NCBI GenBank assembly: GCA_018672315.1 | Contig: CP076053.1 | Location: 124,001 to 188,000 of the forward strand | Reading direction: 5' to 3' | Origin: Nocardioidaceae bacterium | GTDB lineage: Bacteria > Actinomycetota > Actinomycetes > Propionibacteriales > Nocardioidaceae | Length of the DNA: 64,000 bases | In this document: positions 57,271-64,000 of the stretch, one piece after another | Position numbering within the stretch: the stretch's first letter is position 1 | Layout of the letters: every line of letters begins with the position of its first letter | Position numbers and translations under genes: made by a program | The notes under the pieces: model-generated | Seen by the model: only the letters and a program-made list of their open reading frames with translations | Database searches by the model: none | Told to the model about the DNA's origin: nothing

Positions 57271-58384
57271 TCTCGTCCTCCGCCACTCCCTGGTCCGGGT
57301 CGCGCTCGTCGGGCTGGTCGTCGGGCTGGTCGTCGGGCTCGTCCACGGAGATGTCGGGAAGGCCCTGCTCCTCACGCAGCTCCAGGTAGGCCGCGCGCAC
57401 CGCCGTCGCCCGGTCCAGCTCGTCGACCACGGTGCCGAAGAACTCGGCGCGGAAGGTGTCGTCGGTGACGGCGTACACGGTGAAGTACAGCCCCGAGAAC
57501 GACGAGAGGAACACGCAGACCTGCAGCAGCTCGATCGAGAGGTTCGGCAGCCCACCCCAGGCGGTCAGGCTCTCCTCGGAGGTCCAGGTGGTGGCCACCA
57601 CGTCGTTCATCGCGATCAGTCCGAAGAGGAACAGGAACGCGAAGATGCCGGCCGCGACGAGGAGCACCTGCACGAACTGCGTCAGCAGCAGCACCAGCAT
57701 CAGGTTGAGCCGTTCGTACTGGCGCAGCGAGGTCACCGACCCCAGGTCGACGCCCTGCGCCTCGAGGCGGCGCGCCTGCTCCTCCATCGGCGTCCCGACG
57801 CACGCCCGCGCGACGGCCTCGGACTCGTAGGTGTGGTCGACCCGGTCGATCTCGGCGGGGATCGAGGTCAGGAAGAACGCGACCCCGACGACCGCGAAGA
57901 GCAGCACGACCAGCCACAGGGCGCCGCCGTCGAGGTTGGCCGAGAGCTGCCACACCTCGGCGTTGACGAACAGGAACGTCACGAACACCAGCAGCAGCGG
58001 CAGCGCACGCGTGATGGTCGGGATCAGCTGCCTGATCGAGCCGATGATGCGCCTGCCCGCCCAGGTCACGATGGGTCGCGCCCGAAGCGACGTGAGCGCG
58101 TAGAAGACCGCGGCCACGACGATGATCTGGGTCAGTGTCGCGGGCAGGAACGACAGGCTGCTGCGTACGAAGCTCAGCGCGGCCCCACCCGAGACGCCCA
58201 GCAGCGCCACCGCCAGCACCAGGGGAGCCAGGCGTCGCGGGGTCAGCGCCTTGCGGGCCTCGGCCCGTTCGGAGGGGACGAAGTAGGGCAGTCCGTTCTT
58301 CACGAACCACTTCTCGGTCGCCTGGATCGCGTCCGCCGGCTGCGACCTCCAGCGACCGCCGAGCCGCGGCGTCCCCCGGCTCAT
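57251..58384 (-). CDS. integral membrane protein of unknown function, coupled to ribF
   Basis: A 377-residue protein with six predicted membrane segments: about 51-72, 82-100, 128-146, 153-172, 225-255 and 285-305. A basic N-terminal segment (1-48) includes NGLPYFVPSERAEARKALTPRRLAPL. The cytoplasmic C-terminus (about 340-377) is acidic with a DDQPDDQPDE repeat. No transporter or enzyme motif is visible and I recognise no family. The ATG at 58384 overlaps the ribF stop as ATGA (ribF is upstream), so its translation is coupled to flavin cofactor synthesis. A biological link is not established. It ends inside the 3' end of the DUF1990 gene. Confidence 0.7.
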   Translation of the reverse strand: MSRGTPRLGGRWRSQPADAIQATEKWFVKNGLPYFVPSERAEARKALTPRRLAPLVLAVALLGVSGGAALSFVRSSLSFLPATLTQIIVVAAVFYALTSLRARPIVTWAGRRIIGSIRQLIPTITRALPLLLVFVTFLFVNAEVWQLSANLDGGALWLVVLLFAVVGVAFFLTSIPAEIDRVDHTYESEAVARACVGTPMEEQARRLEAQGVDLGSVTSLRQYERLNLMLVLLLTQFVQVLLVAAGIFAFLFLFGLIAMNDVVATTWTSEESLTAWGGLPNLSIELLQVCVFLSSFSGLYFTVYAVTDDTFRAEFFGTVVDELDRATAVRAAYLELREEQGLPDISVDEPDDQPDDQPDERDPDQGVAEDEITGRAP

Positions 58385-59349
58385 CGTTCGTGCCCGGCCG
58401 GGTGGTCGGTGGGATCGAGTCCCAGTGCCTGTCGCGTGCGTGCCACGTCGCCGGCCATCGCCTCGAGCAGCTCCTCGACCCCGTCGAAGCGAGCCATGCC
58501 GCGCACCTTCTGAACCATCTCGACGGTGACGGTGCGGTCGTAGAGCTCGAGGTCGTCGCGGTCCAGCACGTACGCCTCGACACGACGCTCACGCTCACCC
58601 TCGAACGTGGGGTTCGTGCCGACGCTGACGGCCGCGGGCAGCGGTCGGTCCTCCACGCCGTGGAGCCACCCGGCGTACACCCCGTCGGCCGGCACCGCGC
58701 CCGAGGCGGCGACGTTGGCGGTGGGGTAGCCGAGGTCGCGGCCGCGCTGGTCACCCCGCTCGACGGGTCCGGTCACGGTGACCGGACGACCCAGCGCCTC
58801 GGCCGCACCCGTGACGTCACCCGCGGCCAGGCACGTACGCACGTAGGTCGAGGACCACACCTGTGGCCCACCGTCGAGGTCGACGGCCTCGACGACGAAG
58901 TCGTGCGTGGCTCCCAGCTCGACCAGGGTCGCGGTGTCACCCGAGGCCTTGCGACCGAAGCGGAAGTTCGCGCCGACGACGACAGCGGCGGCGTGCAGCG
59001 TGTCGACGAGGATCTCCTCGACGAAGCGTTCCGGCGAGTACGCCGCCAGGTCCTTCGTGAAGGGCACGGCGAGCACGTCGTCGACCCCGGCGTCGTGGAG
59101 CAGCGTCGCGCGCTCGTCGATGCGCGTCAGCTGCACCGGCGCATGGTCCGGTCGCAGCACGGCGAACGGGTGCGGGTCGAAGGTCACCGCGACGACACGA
59201 GGCACACCGACGTCGGTCGCCACCGCCCGCGCTCGGCGTACGACAGCCCGGTGCCCGCGGTGCACGCCGTCGAAGTTGCCGATCGTGACGACGGTGCGTC
59301 CGAGCTCGGTGGCCCCGGGCACCTCCTCGAGGTCTCGCCACAGCTGCAT
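58381..59349 (-). CDS. ribF: bifunctional riboflavin kinase / FAD synthetase
   Basis: RibF phosphorylates riboflavin to FMN and adenylates FMN to FAD. The 322-residue protein has both halves: the N-terminal nucleotidyltransferase domain with TIGNFDGVHRGHRAV (about 21-35, G-x-F-D-G-x-H-x-G-H), and the C-terminal kinase domain with GRDLGYPTANVA (about 207-218), DGVYAGW, VSVGTNPTFEG and the ending R-x2-FDGVEELL. GGAGGAGAAG lies 7 bases before the ATG. It follows truB after a gap with tandem hairpins and is coupled to the membrane protein downstream. Confidence 0.96.
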   Translation of the reverse strand: MQLWRDLEEVPGATELGRTVVTIGNFDGVHRGHRAVVRRARAVATDVGVPRVVAVTFDPHPFAVLRPDHAPVQLTRIDERATLLHDAGVDDVLAVPFTKDLAAYSPERFVEEILVDTLHAAAVVVGANFRFGRKASGDTATLVELGATHDFVVEAVDLDGGPQVWSSTYVRTCLAAGDVTGAAEALGRPVTVTGPVERGDQRGRDLGYPTANVAASGAVPADGVYAGWLHGVEDRPLPAAVSVGTNPTFEGERERRVEAYVLDRDDLELYDRTVTVEMVQKVRGMARFDGVEELLEAMAGDVARTRQALGLDPTDHPAGHER

Positions 59350-59370
59350 CGCAGGTCTTCTCCTCCGGTC

Positions 59371-59411
59371 GGCACCTGGCCAGGCACCTGGCCAGGCGCG
59401 GGGGCCGCGCC
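59371..59411 (-). terminator. 12-bp tandem repeat and hairpins between truB and ribF
   Basis: GGCACCTGGCCA occurs twice in direct tandem (59371-59382, 59383-59394) and its CCTGGCCAGG halves can pair with each other. GGCGCGG/CCGCGCC, a 7-bp stem, follows (59395-59411). Being 12 bases past the truB stop, it may end or attenuate the infB-rbfA-truB transcript before ribF. Confidence 0.45.
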
Positions 59412-59422
59412 ACCCGCCGGGG

Positions 59423-60343
59423 TCAGCCTACGAACACCGCGACGGGACGCGCCTCCGGTTCCCCCTCGGGCGTGAGGTGACGCGCGTAGAGGGCGAGGAA
59501 GTCCCCGTCCGGCGCGAAGACCGCCGTGGTCTCGTCGTGGCCGAGGTCGAGGCCCAACCGCCGACCCACGCGTACGGCTGCTGCCTGCTCGGTGTCGAGG
59601 TCCAGCGCCGGGAAGGCCGCGCGAGTGGCCCGGGCCATCGTCAGCACCGGGAGCGGGTCGTCCGCCTCGCGCAGCGCGCCGAGCGCGTCGAGCGTGTGGG
59701 CGTCCTCGAGCGCGAAGGGGCCGAGTGTCGTACGCCGCAGGGCGGTGAGGTGACCGCCGACCCCGAGCCCGAACCCGAGGTCCCTCGCCAGCGACCGCAC
59801 GTAGAAGCCGGAGGAGACACGGACGGTCACGTCGACGTCGGTGAACAGCTCGACGCGGCGGACGTCGTGCACCGTCATCTCGTGCACGGTGACCTCACGC
59901 GCCTCGAGCGCGACCTGCTCGCCGTCGCGGACGCGTTGGTGGGCACGCTTGCCGTCGACCTTGATCGCCGACACCGCCGCCGGCACCTGCGGCTGGGTGC
60001 CCCGGAACGTCTCGAGCCGGGCACGCACGTCGGCCTCGGCCAGGTGGCTCGTGTCGCCGGCGCCCAGCGAGAGGCCCTCGGCGTCGTCCGTCGTCGTGGA
60101 CTCGCCGAGCCTGATCGTCGCCCGGTAGCTCTTCTCCCCCAGCGCCAGGTGTCCCAGCAGCCGGGTGGCACGGCCGACCCCGACGACGAGGAGACCTGTG
60201 GCCATCGGGTCGAGCGTGCCGGCGTGACCCACCTTGCGGGTGCCGGCCAGGCGGCGCATCCGGGCGACGACGTCGTGGGAGGTCCAGCCGGCGGGCTTGT
60301 CGACGACGACCAGGCCCGGTGTCGGCTCGGGTCGGGAGGCCAT
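59423..60343 (-). CDS. truB: tRNA pseudouridine-55 synthase
   Basis: TruB converts U55 in the T-loop of tRNAs to pseudouridine. The 306-residue protein has DKPAGWTSHDVVARMRRL (about 15-32), the catalytic Asp in VGHAGTLDPMATGLLVVGVG (about 38-58), the KSYRATIRLG strand and the KAHQR-like VDGKRAHQRVRDG. The C-terminal third is the PUA-like RNA-binding region. It lies 8 bases after rbfA, in the conserved infB-rbfA-truB-ribF order. Confidence 0.96.
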   Translation of the reverse strand: MASRPEPTPGLVVVDKPAGWTSHDVVARMRRLAGTRKVGHAGTLDPMATGLLVVGVGRATRLLGHLALGEKSYRATIRLGESTTTDDAEGLSLGAGDTSHLAEADVRARLETFRGTQPQVPAAVSAIKVDGKRAHQRVRDGEQVALEAREVTVHEMTVHDVRRVELFTDVDVTVRVSSGFYVRSLARDLGFGLGVGGHLTALRRTTLGPFALEDAHTLDALGALREADDPLPVLTMARATRAAFPALDLDTEQAAAVRVGRRLGLDLGHDETTAVFAPDGDFLALYARHLTPEGEPEARPVAVFVG

Positions 60344-60351
60344 GCCGGCGA

Positions 60352-60810
60352 TCAGTCCTCGTCGGGGTCGTCGAGGTCGTCGAAGTCGTCGTCGGCATGG
60401 GGCTTGCGGTACGGGTCCGGCTCGCCGGCGTACGCCGCCCCCGCCACCTCGGCGGCTCGCGCCGCGTCGGACTCGCGGACACGGCTCAGCAGGTCCTCGA
60501 TCTGCCGGGCGTTCTCCGGCAGCGCGTCGGCGACGAACTCCAGCGTCGGCACCGTGCGGGTGCCGAGCTGGCTGCCGACCTCCTTGCGGATGACGCCCTT
60601 GGCCGAGGCCAGGGCGACCTCGGTGCCGGCGCGGTCGGCGTCCTCGCCGAGCACCGTGTAGAAGATCGTGGCGTGCTGGCCGTCGCCGGAGACGCGTACG
60701 TCGGTCACGGTGACGAACCCGAGTCGCGGGTCCTTGACGCGGCGCTCGAGCATCTCGGCGACGATGACCTTGATGCGGTCGGCGATGCGGCGTACGCGTG
60801 GGTTGCTCAT
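60352..60810 (-). CDS. rbfA: ribosome-binding factor A
   Basis: RbfA assists late maturation of 16S rRNA in the 30S subunit. The 152-residue protein has the KH-type core: [48 protein letters not shown] and, in the second half, [23 protein letters not shown]. The first ~110 residues are the family domain. The remaining 40 residues are an acidic extension ([26 protein letters not shown]) typical of actinobacterial members. AGGAAGAAC precedes the ATG. It is the second gene after infB, with a strong hairpin between them. Confidence 0.95.
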   Translation of the reverse strand: MSNPRVRRIADRIKVIVAEMLERRVKDPRLGFVTVTDVRVSGDGQHATIFYTVLGEDADRAGTEVALASAKGVIRKEVGSQLGTRTVPTLEFVADALPENARQIEDLLSRVRESDAARAAEVAGAAYAGEPDPYRKPHADDDFDDLDDPDED

Positions 60811-60848
60811 GAGTTCTTCCTATCTGACGTCAGACGGTGCTGACCGGC

Positions 60849-60884
60849 ACGGCCGGCCCGCCCCTGTCGGGACGGGCCGGCCGT
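60849..60884 (-). terminator. strong hairpin between infB and rbfA
   Basis: ACGGCCGGCCCG / CGGGCCGGCCGT is a perfect 12-bp stem with a 12-base loop, 19 bases past the infB stop and 38 before rbfA. There is no T-run. In this position it can act as a partial terminator or a 3'-end stabiliser for infB mRNA. Confidence 0.6.
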
Positions 60885-60902
60885 TGCGGAGACGATCCCG
60901 GC

Positions 60903-63806
60903 TCAGGAGCGCGGGATTTCCTTCATCTCGAAGGCTTCGACGATGTCGCCTTCCTTGATGTCCTGGAAGTTGCGGAGCACGAGACCGCACTCGAACCCTT
61001 CCCGGACCTCGGACACGTCGTCCTTCTCGCGGCGCAGGGACGCCAGGTCGAGGTTGTCGGCCACGACGTTGCCGTCGCGCACCACCCTGACCTTGGCGTT
61101 GCGTCGGATGGTGCCGCTGGTGACCATGCAACCCGCGATGTTGCCGAGGCGGCTGGAGCGGAAGATCGCACGGATCTCCGCCTGGCCCAGCGTCTGCTCC
61201 TCGTACTCGGGCTTGAGCATGCCCTTGAGCGCCGCCTCGATCTCCTCGATGGCGTTGTAGATGACCGAGTAGTACCGGATCTCCACACCCTCGCGGTCGG
61301 CCAGCTCCGTCGCCTTGCCCTGGGGCCGGACGTTGAAGCCGATGATGATCGCGTCGGAGGCCGCCGCGAGCATCACGTTGGTCTCGGTGATCGCACCGAC
61401 ACCGCGGTCGATGACGCGCAGGTTGACGTCGTCGCCGACGTCGATCTTGGCCAGCGAGTCCTCCAGCGCCTCGACCGAACCGGACACGTCGCCCTTGAGG
61501 ATGAGGTTGAGCTCCTGGTTGTCGCCCGCCTCCATGGAGGCCATGAAGTCCTCGAGCGTACGACGCACCCGGCGCTGCGCCTGCAGCGCTGCGCGCTCAC
61601 GGGCCTCACGCTTCTCGGCGATCTGACGGGCCACGCGGTCGTCCTCGACCACGATGAAGTTCTGACCCGCGCCCGGCACACCGGACAGACCCAGCACCAT
61701 CGCGGGACGCGACGGGTCGGCCTCCTCGATGTTGTTGCCGAACTCGTCGAGCATGGCACGGACGCGGCCGTGGGCCGGACCGGCGACCAACGAGTCGCCG
61801 ACCCGCAGCGTGCCGCGCTGCACCAGCACCGTGGCGACCGGACCGCGACCGCGGTCCAGGTGCGCCTCGACGACTAGACCCTGGGCGTCCTGCTCGGGGT
61901 TGGCCCGCAGGTCCAAGGAGGCGTCCGTGGTGAGCACGATCGCCTCGAGCAGGCTGTCGAGGTTCTGCATGCCCTTGGCGGAGACGTCGACGAACATCGT
62001 GTCGCCGCCGTACTCCTCGGGCACCAGGCCGTACTCCGTCAGCTGACCGCGCACCTTGGTCGGGTCGGCCTCCGGCAGGTCGATCTTGTTGACCGCGACC
62101 ACGATCGGCACGCCGGCCGCCTGCGCGTGGTTGAGCGCCTCGACCGTCTGCGGCATGACGCCGTCGTTGGCGGCGACGACCAGCACGGCGATGTCGGAGC
62201 TCTTCGAGCCGCGGGCACGCATCGCGGTGAACGCCTCGTGACCCGGGGTGTCGATGAAGGTGATGCGACGCTCGTCGCCCTCGACCTCCGTCGCCACCTG
62301 GTAGGCCCCGATGTGCTGGGTGATGCCACCGGCCTCCTTGTCGACCACGTTGGCCGACCGGAGCGCGTCCAGCAGCTTGGTCTTGCCGTGGTCGACGTGA
62401 CCCATGACCGTGACGACCGGGGGCCGTGCCGCGAGGTCCTCCTCGTCGCCCTCGTCCTCACCGAACTCCAGGTCGAAGGACTCGAGCAGCTCGCGGTCCT
62501 CGTCCTCGGGGGAGACGACCTGCACGACGTAGTTGAGCTCCTCGCCGAGCAGCTCGAGCGTCGCGTCGTTGACCGACTCGGTCGCGGTGACCATCTCACC
62601 GAGGTGGAACAGCATCTGCACCAGCGAGGCCGCATCGACGCCGATCTTCTCGGCGAAGTCCGTCAGCGAGGAGCCGCGGGCGAGACGCACGGTCTCGCCG
62701 TTGCCCTTGCGGACGCGTACGCCGCCGATCGTCGGCGCCTCCATCTGCTCGAACTCCTGGCGGCGTGCACGACGCGACTTGCGGCCACGGCGCGGCGGGC
62801 CGCCGGGACGACCGAAGGCGCCCTGCGTGGACCCGCGACCGCCGGGGCGGCCGCGTCCGGGGGGACCACCGCCGGGACGACCCGGAGCACCACCGGGACC
62901 GCCGGGGCGGCCGGGGGCTCCGCGGCCCGGGGCTCCGGGCCGGCCCCGGCCGGGGGCAGGCTTGGCGCCCGGACCCGACCCGAAGGCCGCCGGGGACTTC
63001 GGCATCATGCCGGGGTTGGGGCGGGGCATGCCGGGGGCGCCGCCCCGGCCGGCCGGCGGCCGCGGCGGACGGTTGCCGTCCGCAGCACCGGCACCCGCGC
63101 CGGTCCCGGTGCCCGCGTCGTCACGCGGAGGCTGGGGTGCCGGACGTCGACCCATGCCCTGGGCGGGCGCGAACGGGTTGTTGCCCGGACGCGGCGCGCC
63201 CGGACGTCCGCCGCCTCCACCGCCGGGGCGCTGGGAGCCGCCGGGTCGGGGAGCCGCCCCGGGGCGACCCTGCGACGGGTTCGCCGAGCGAGGCGCGTTG
63301 CCCGTGCCGCCGGTCGGACCGGAGGGACGGGGGCCCGGACGACCGGGGGTCGCCGAGGGACGCGGGGTGTCGGTACCCGCCGACGCAGCCGGGGCTGCGG
63401 GGGCCTCGGGAGCCGTCGGCGCGTCCGTCGACTCGGGAGCCTGCGAGGGCTGCGGCGCCTGGGGCGACGGCGCAGGCCTGGGGGCGGCCGGGGTGCTCGG
63501 CTGCTCGGTGGGCGCCGGAGCTGCGGCGGCCGGCGAGGTCGGGCTCGGCGTCGGCTTCGGGGTCGGCTTCGGCGTCGCCGACGCGGTCTTCGCGGCGGGC
63601 TTGGGCGCATCGGCGGGCGCGTCCGCGCCACCACCGGCGGCCTTGAGCTCGGCGCCGTAGGCCTTCTTGAACTTCATCTCGACGGGCGGCTCGACAGTCG
63701 ACGACGCCGACTTGACGAACTCCCCCATCTCTTTCAGCTTCTCGAGAACGAACTTGCTCTCGACTCCGAACTCCTTGGCGAGTTCGTGAACGCGGGTCTT
63801 GGCCAC
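60903..63806 (-). CDS. infB: translation initiation factor IF-2
   Basis: IF-2 is the GTPase that places fMet-tRNA on the 30S subunit and drives subunit joining. The 967-residue protein starts at the GTG at 63806 with AAGGAGAATT before it. The N-terminal IF2_N helical domain ([24 protein letters not shown]) leads a long low-complexity Pro/Gly/Arg/Ala stretch (about 50-340). A second IF2_N domain follows ([21 protein letters not shown]). The G domain has [12 protein letters not shown] (about 469-480), DTPGHEAF and [10 protein letters not shown]. Domains II-IV complete it. The linker is longer than in E. coli, as usual for actinobacteria. Confidence 0.98.
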   Translation of the reverse strand: MAKTRVHELAKEFGVESKFVLEKLKEMGEFVKSASSTVEPPVEMKFKKAYGAELKAAGGGADAPADAPKPAAKTASATPKPTPKPTPSPTSPAAAAPAPTEQPSTPAAPRPAPSPQAPQPSQAPESTDAPTAPEAPAAPAASAGTDTPRPSATPGRPGPRPSGPTGGTGNAPRSANPSQGRPGAAPRPGGSQRPGGGGGGRPGAPRPGNNPFAPAQGMGRRPAPQPPRDDAGTGTGAGAGAADGNRPPRPPAGRGGAPGMPRPNPGMMPKSPAAFGSGPGAKPAPGRGRPGAPGRGAPGRPGGPGGAPGRPGGGPPGRGRPGGRGSTQGAFGRPGGPPRRGRKSRRARRQEFEQMEAPTIGGVRVRKGNGETVRLARGSSLTDFAEKIGVDAASLVQMLFHLGEMVTATESVNDATLELLGEELNYVVQVVSPEDEDRELLESFDLEFGEDEGDEEDLAARPPVVTVMGHVDHGKTKLLDALRSANVVDKEAGGITQHIGAYQVATEVEGDERRITFIDTPGHEAFTAMRARGSKSSDIAVLVVAANDGVMPQTVEALNHAQAAGVPIVVAVNKIDLPEADPTKVRGQLTEYGLVPEEYGGDTMFVDVSAKGMQNLDSLLEAIVLTTDASLDLRANPEQDAQGLVVEAHLDRGRGPVATVLVQRGTLRVGDSLVAGPAHGRVRAMLDEFGNNIEEADPSRPAMVLGLSGVPGAGQNFIVVEDDRVARQIAEKREARERAALQAQRRVRRTLEDFMASMEAGDNQELNLILKGDVSGSVEALEDSLAKIDVGDDVNLRVIDRGVGAITETNVMLAAASDAIIIGFNVRPQGKATELADREGVEIRYYSVIYNAIEEIEAALKGMLKPEYEEQTLGQAEIRAIFRSSRLGNIAGCMVTSGTIRRNAKVRVVRDGNVVADNLDLASLRREKDDVSEVREGFECGLVLRNFQDIKEGDIVEAFEMKEIPRS

Positions 63807-63867
63807 AATTCTCCTTCTGGCCCGAGCCCCGCTTGGGGTGGTCCCCGGACCGTTAGTGGTGGTGCAA

Positions 63868-63900
63868 ACTCATCGGGAAGTACTCATCGAGTGCTCATGA
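63868..63900 (-). promoter_or_regulatory. repeated GATGAGT motif in the infB leader
   Basis: Read on the minus strand, CATGAGC (63899-63893), CGATGAGT (63889-63882) and CGATGAGT (63875-63868) lie 62-93 bases before the infB GTG. Each contains an ATG, with short frames (MSTR-stop, MSTSR-stop) overlapping. Two of the copies are 14 bases apart. They may be an upstream-ORF or coupling device; no protein is implied. Confidence 0.35.
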
Positions 63901-64000
63901 GCTGCTGCTCCAGTCTCAGGTCGGCGGCCCCGGCGGGGCCGCTCACGGTCACTGTCCTTGCTGATCCTGCTGGTCTCGCGGGTCGTGCTGGTCCTGCTGC
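63870..64000 (-). CDS. ylxR: probable 3' end of ylxR (cut by window edge)
   Basis: ylxR (DUF448, an RNA-binding-like protein) directly precedes infB in most actinobacteria. All three minus-strand frames are open at the edge. The frame ending at 63870 has much higher third-position GC over the first 27 codons than the frame ending at 63884, so it is the best candidate; it ends in EHSMSTSR. A third frame ends earlier with a Gln/Asp-rich tail. No conserved ylxR residue is in view, so the call rests on position and codon use only. Confidence 0.4.
   Translation of the reverse strand, partial: SRTSTTRETSRISKDSDRERPRRGRRPETGAAAHEHSMSTSR

Noticed and set aside
63884-64000. Alternative frame at the right edge ending ...LRLEQQLMSTR as the ylxR tail
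   Set aside because: Third codon positions are mostly A in that frame, unlike every gene in the window; the frame ending at 63870 has GC-rich third positions. The choice remains uncertain.

Overview
The window is about 70% G+C, gene-dense chromosomal DNA from an actinobacterium. The gene blocks and protein sequences fit the Nocardioidaceae (Nocardioides-like, Propionibacteriales) best. That family assignment is an inference from gene order and protein style; no rRNA or tRNA gene is present to test it. I saw no IS element, phage gene, integrase, CRISPR array or tRNA.

Layout. 1-4.5 kb: start of a GT4 glycosyltransferase, a hemerythrin/flavoprotein-reductase pair, an AbrB-type membrane protein and a cation antiporter. 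4.5-10.5 kb: uvrB, miaA, two tandem paralogous small acidic proteins, a peptidase E homologue and miaB. 10.5-17 kb: a lipoprotein, two SDR dehydrogenases, a hotdog protein, recX-recA with a LexA box, an MFS transporter and a DUF3046 protein. 17-25.3 kb: a three-gene ABC export operon divergent from lhr-nei2. 25.3-34.8 kb: clgR with an ECF-type promoter, a TetR regulator, pgsA, rimO, an unusually large RodZ-like protein, ftsK and a TylF-type methyltransferase. 34.8-47.6 kb: rnj, dapA, a secreted M14 carboxypeptidase, a lipoprotein, folA, thyA, a secreted trypsin-like protease, a GNAT protein, dapB, a DUF4190 protein, an M16 peptidase, pnp and rpsO. 47.8-58.4 kb: a SulP transporter with a molybdopterin oxidoreductase, a PadR/membrane-protein pair, a lipoprotein, a methyltransferase-like protein, an epimerase, an SDR, a DUF1990 protein and a membrane protein. 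58.4-64 kb: ribF, truB, rbfA, infB and the probable 3' end of ylxR.

The backbone is the conserved actinobacterial chain infB-rbfA-truB-ribF / rpsO-pnp-M16-dapB / thyA-folA-dapA-rnj-ftsK-rodZ-rimO-pgsA-clgR / recA-recX-miaB-miaA. It handles translation, RNA decay, lysine/DAP and folate/dTMP synthesis, chromosome translocation, DNA repair and proteolysis control. Accessory genes sit at the joints. The expected cinA (pgsA-clgR) and dapF/hflX (beside miaA) are missing from their usual places.

The strongest non-gene signal is regulatory. At least sixteen genes carry a hexamer TA(G/C)NNT exactly 6 or 7 bases before the start codon and mostly lack a Shine-Dalgarno, which is the architecture of leaderless transcription. 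Other points are overlapping divergent -10 elements (ABC operon/lhr), a GGAAC-N18-GTTG promoter with 11-bp phased GGAAC repeats before clgR, a structured rpsO-pnp intergenic region, two genes whose only well-placed start is a CTG overlapping the upstream stop (CTGA), and a strong excess of the palindrome CGTACG.
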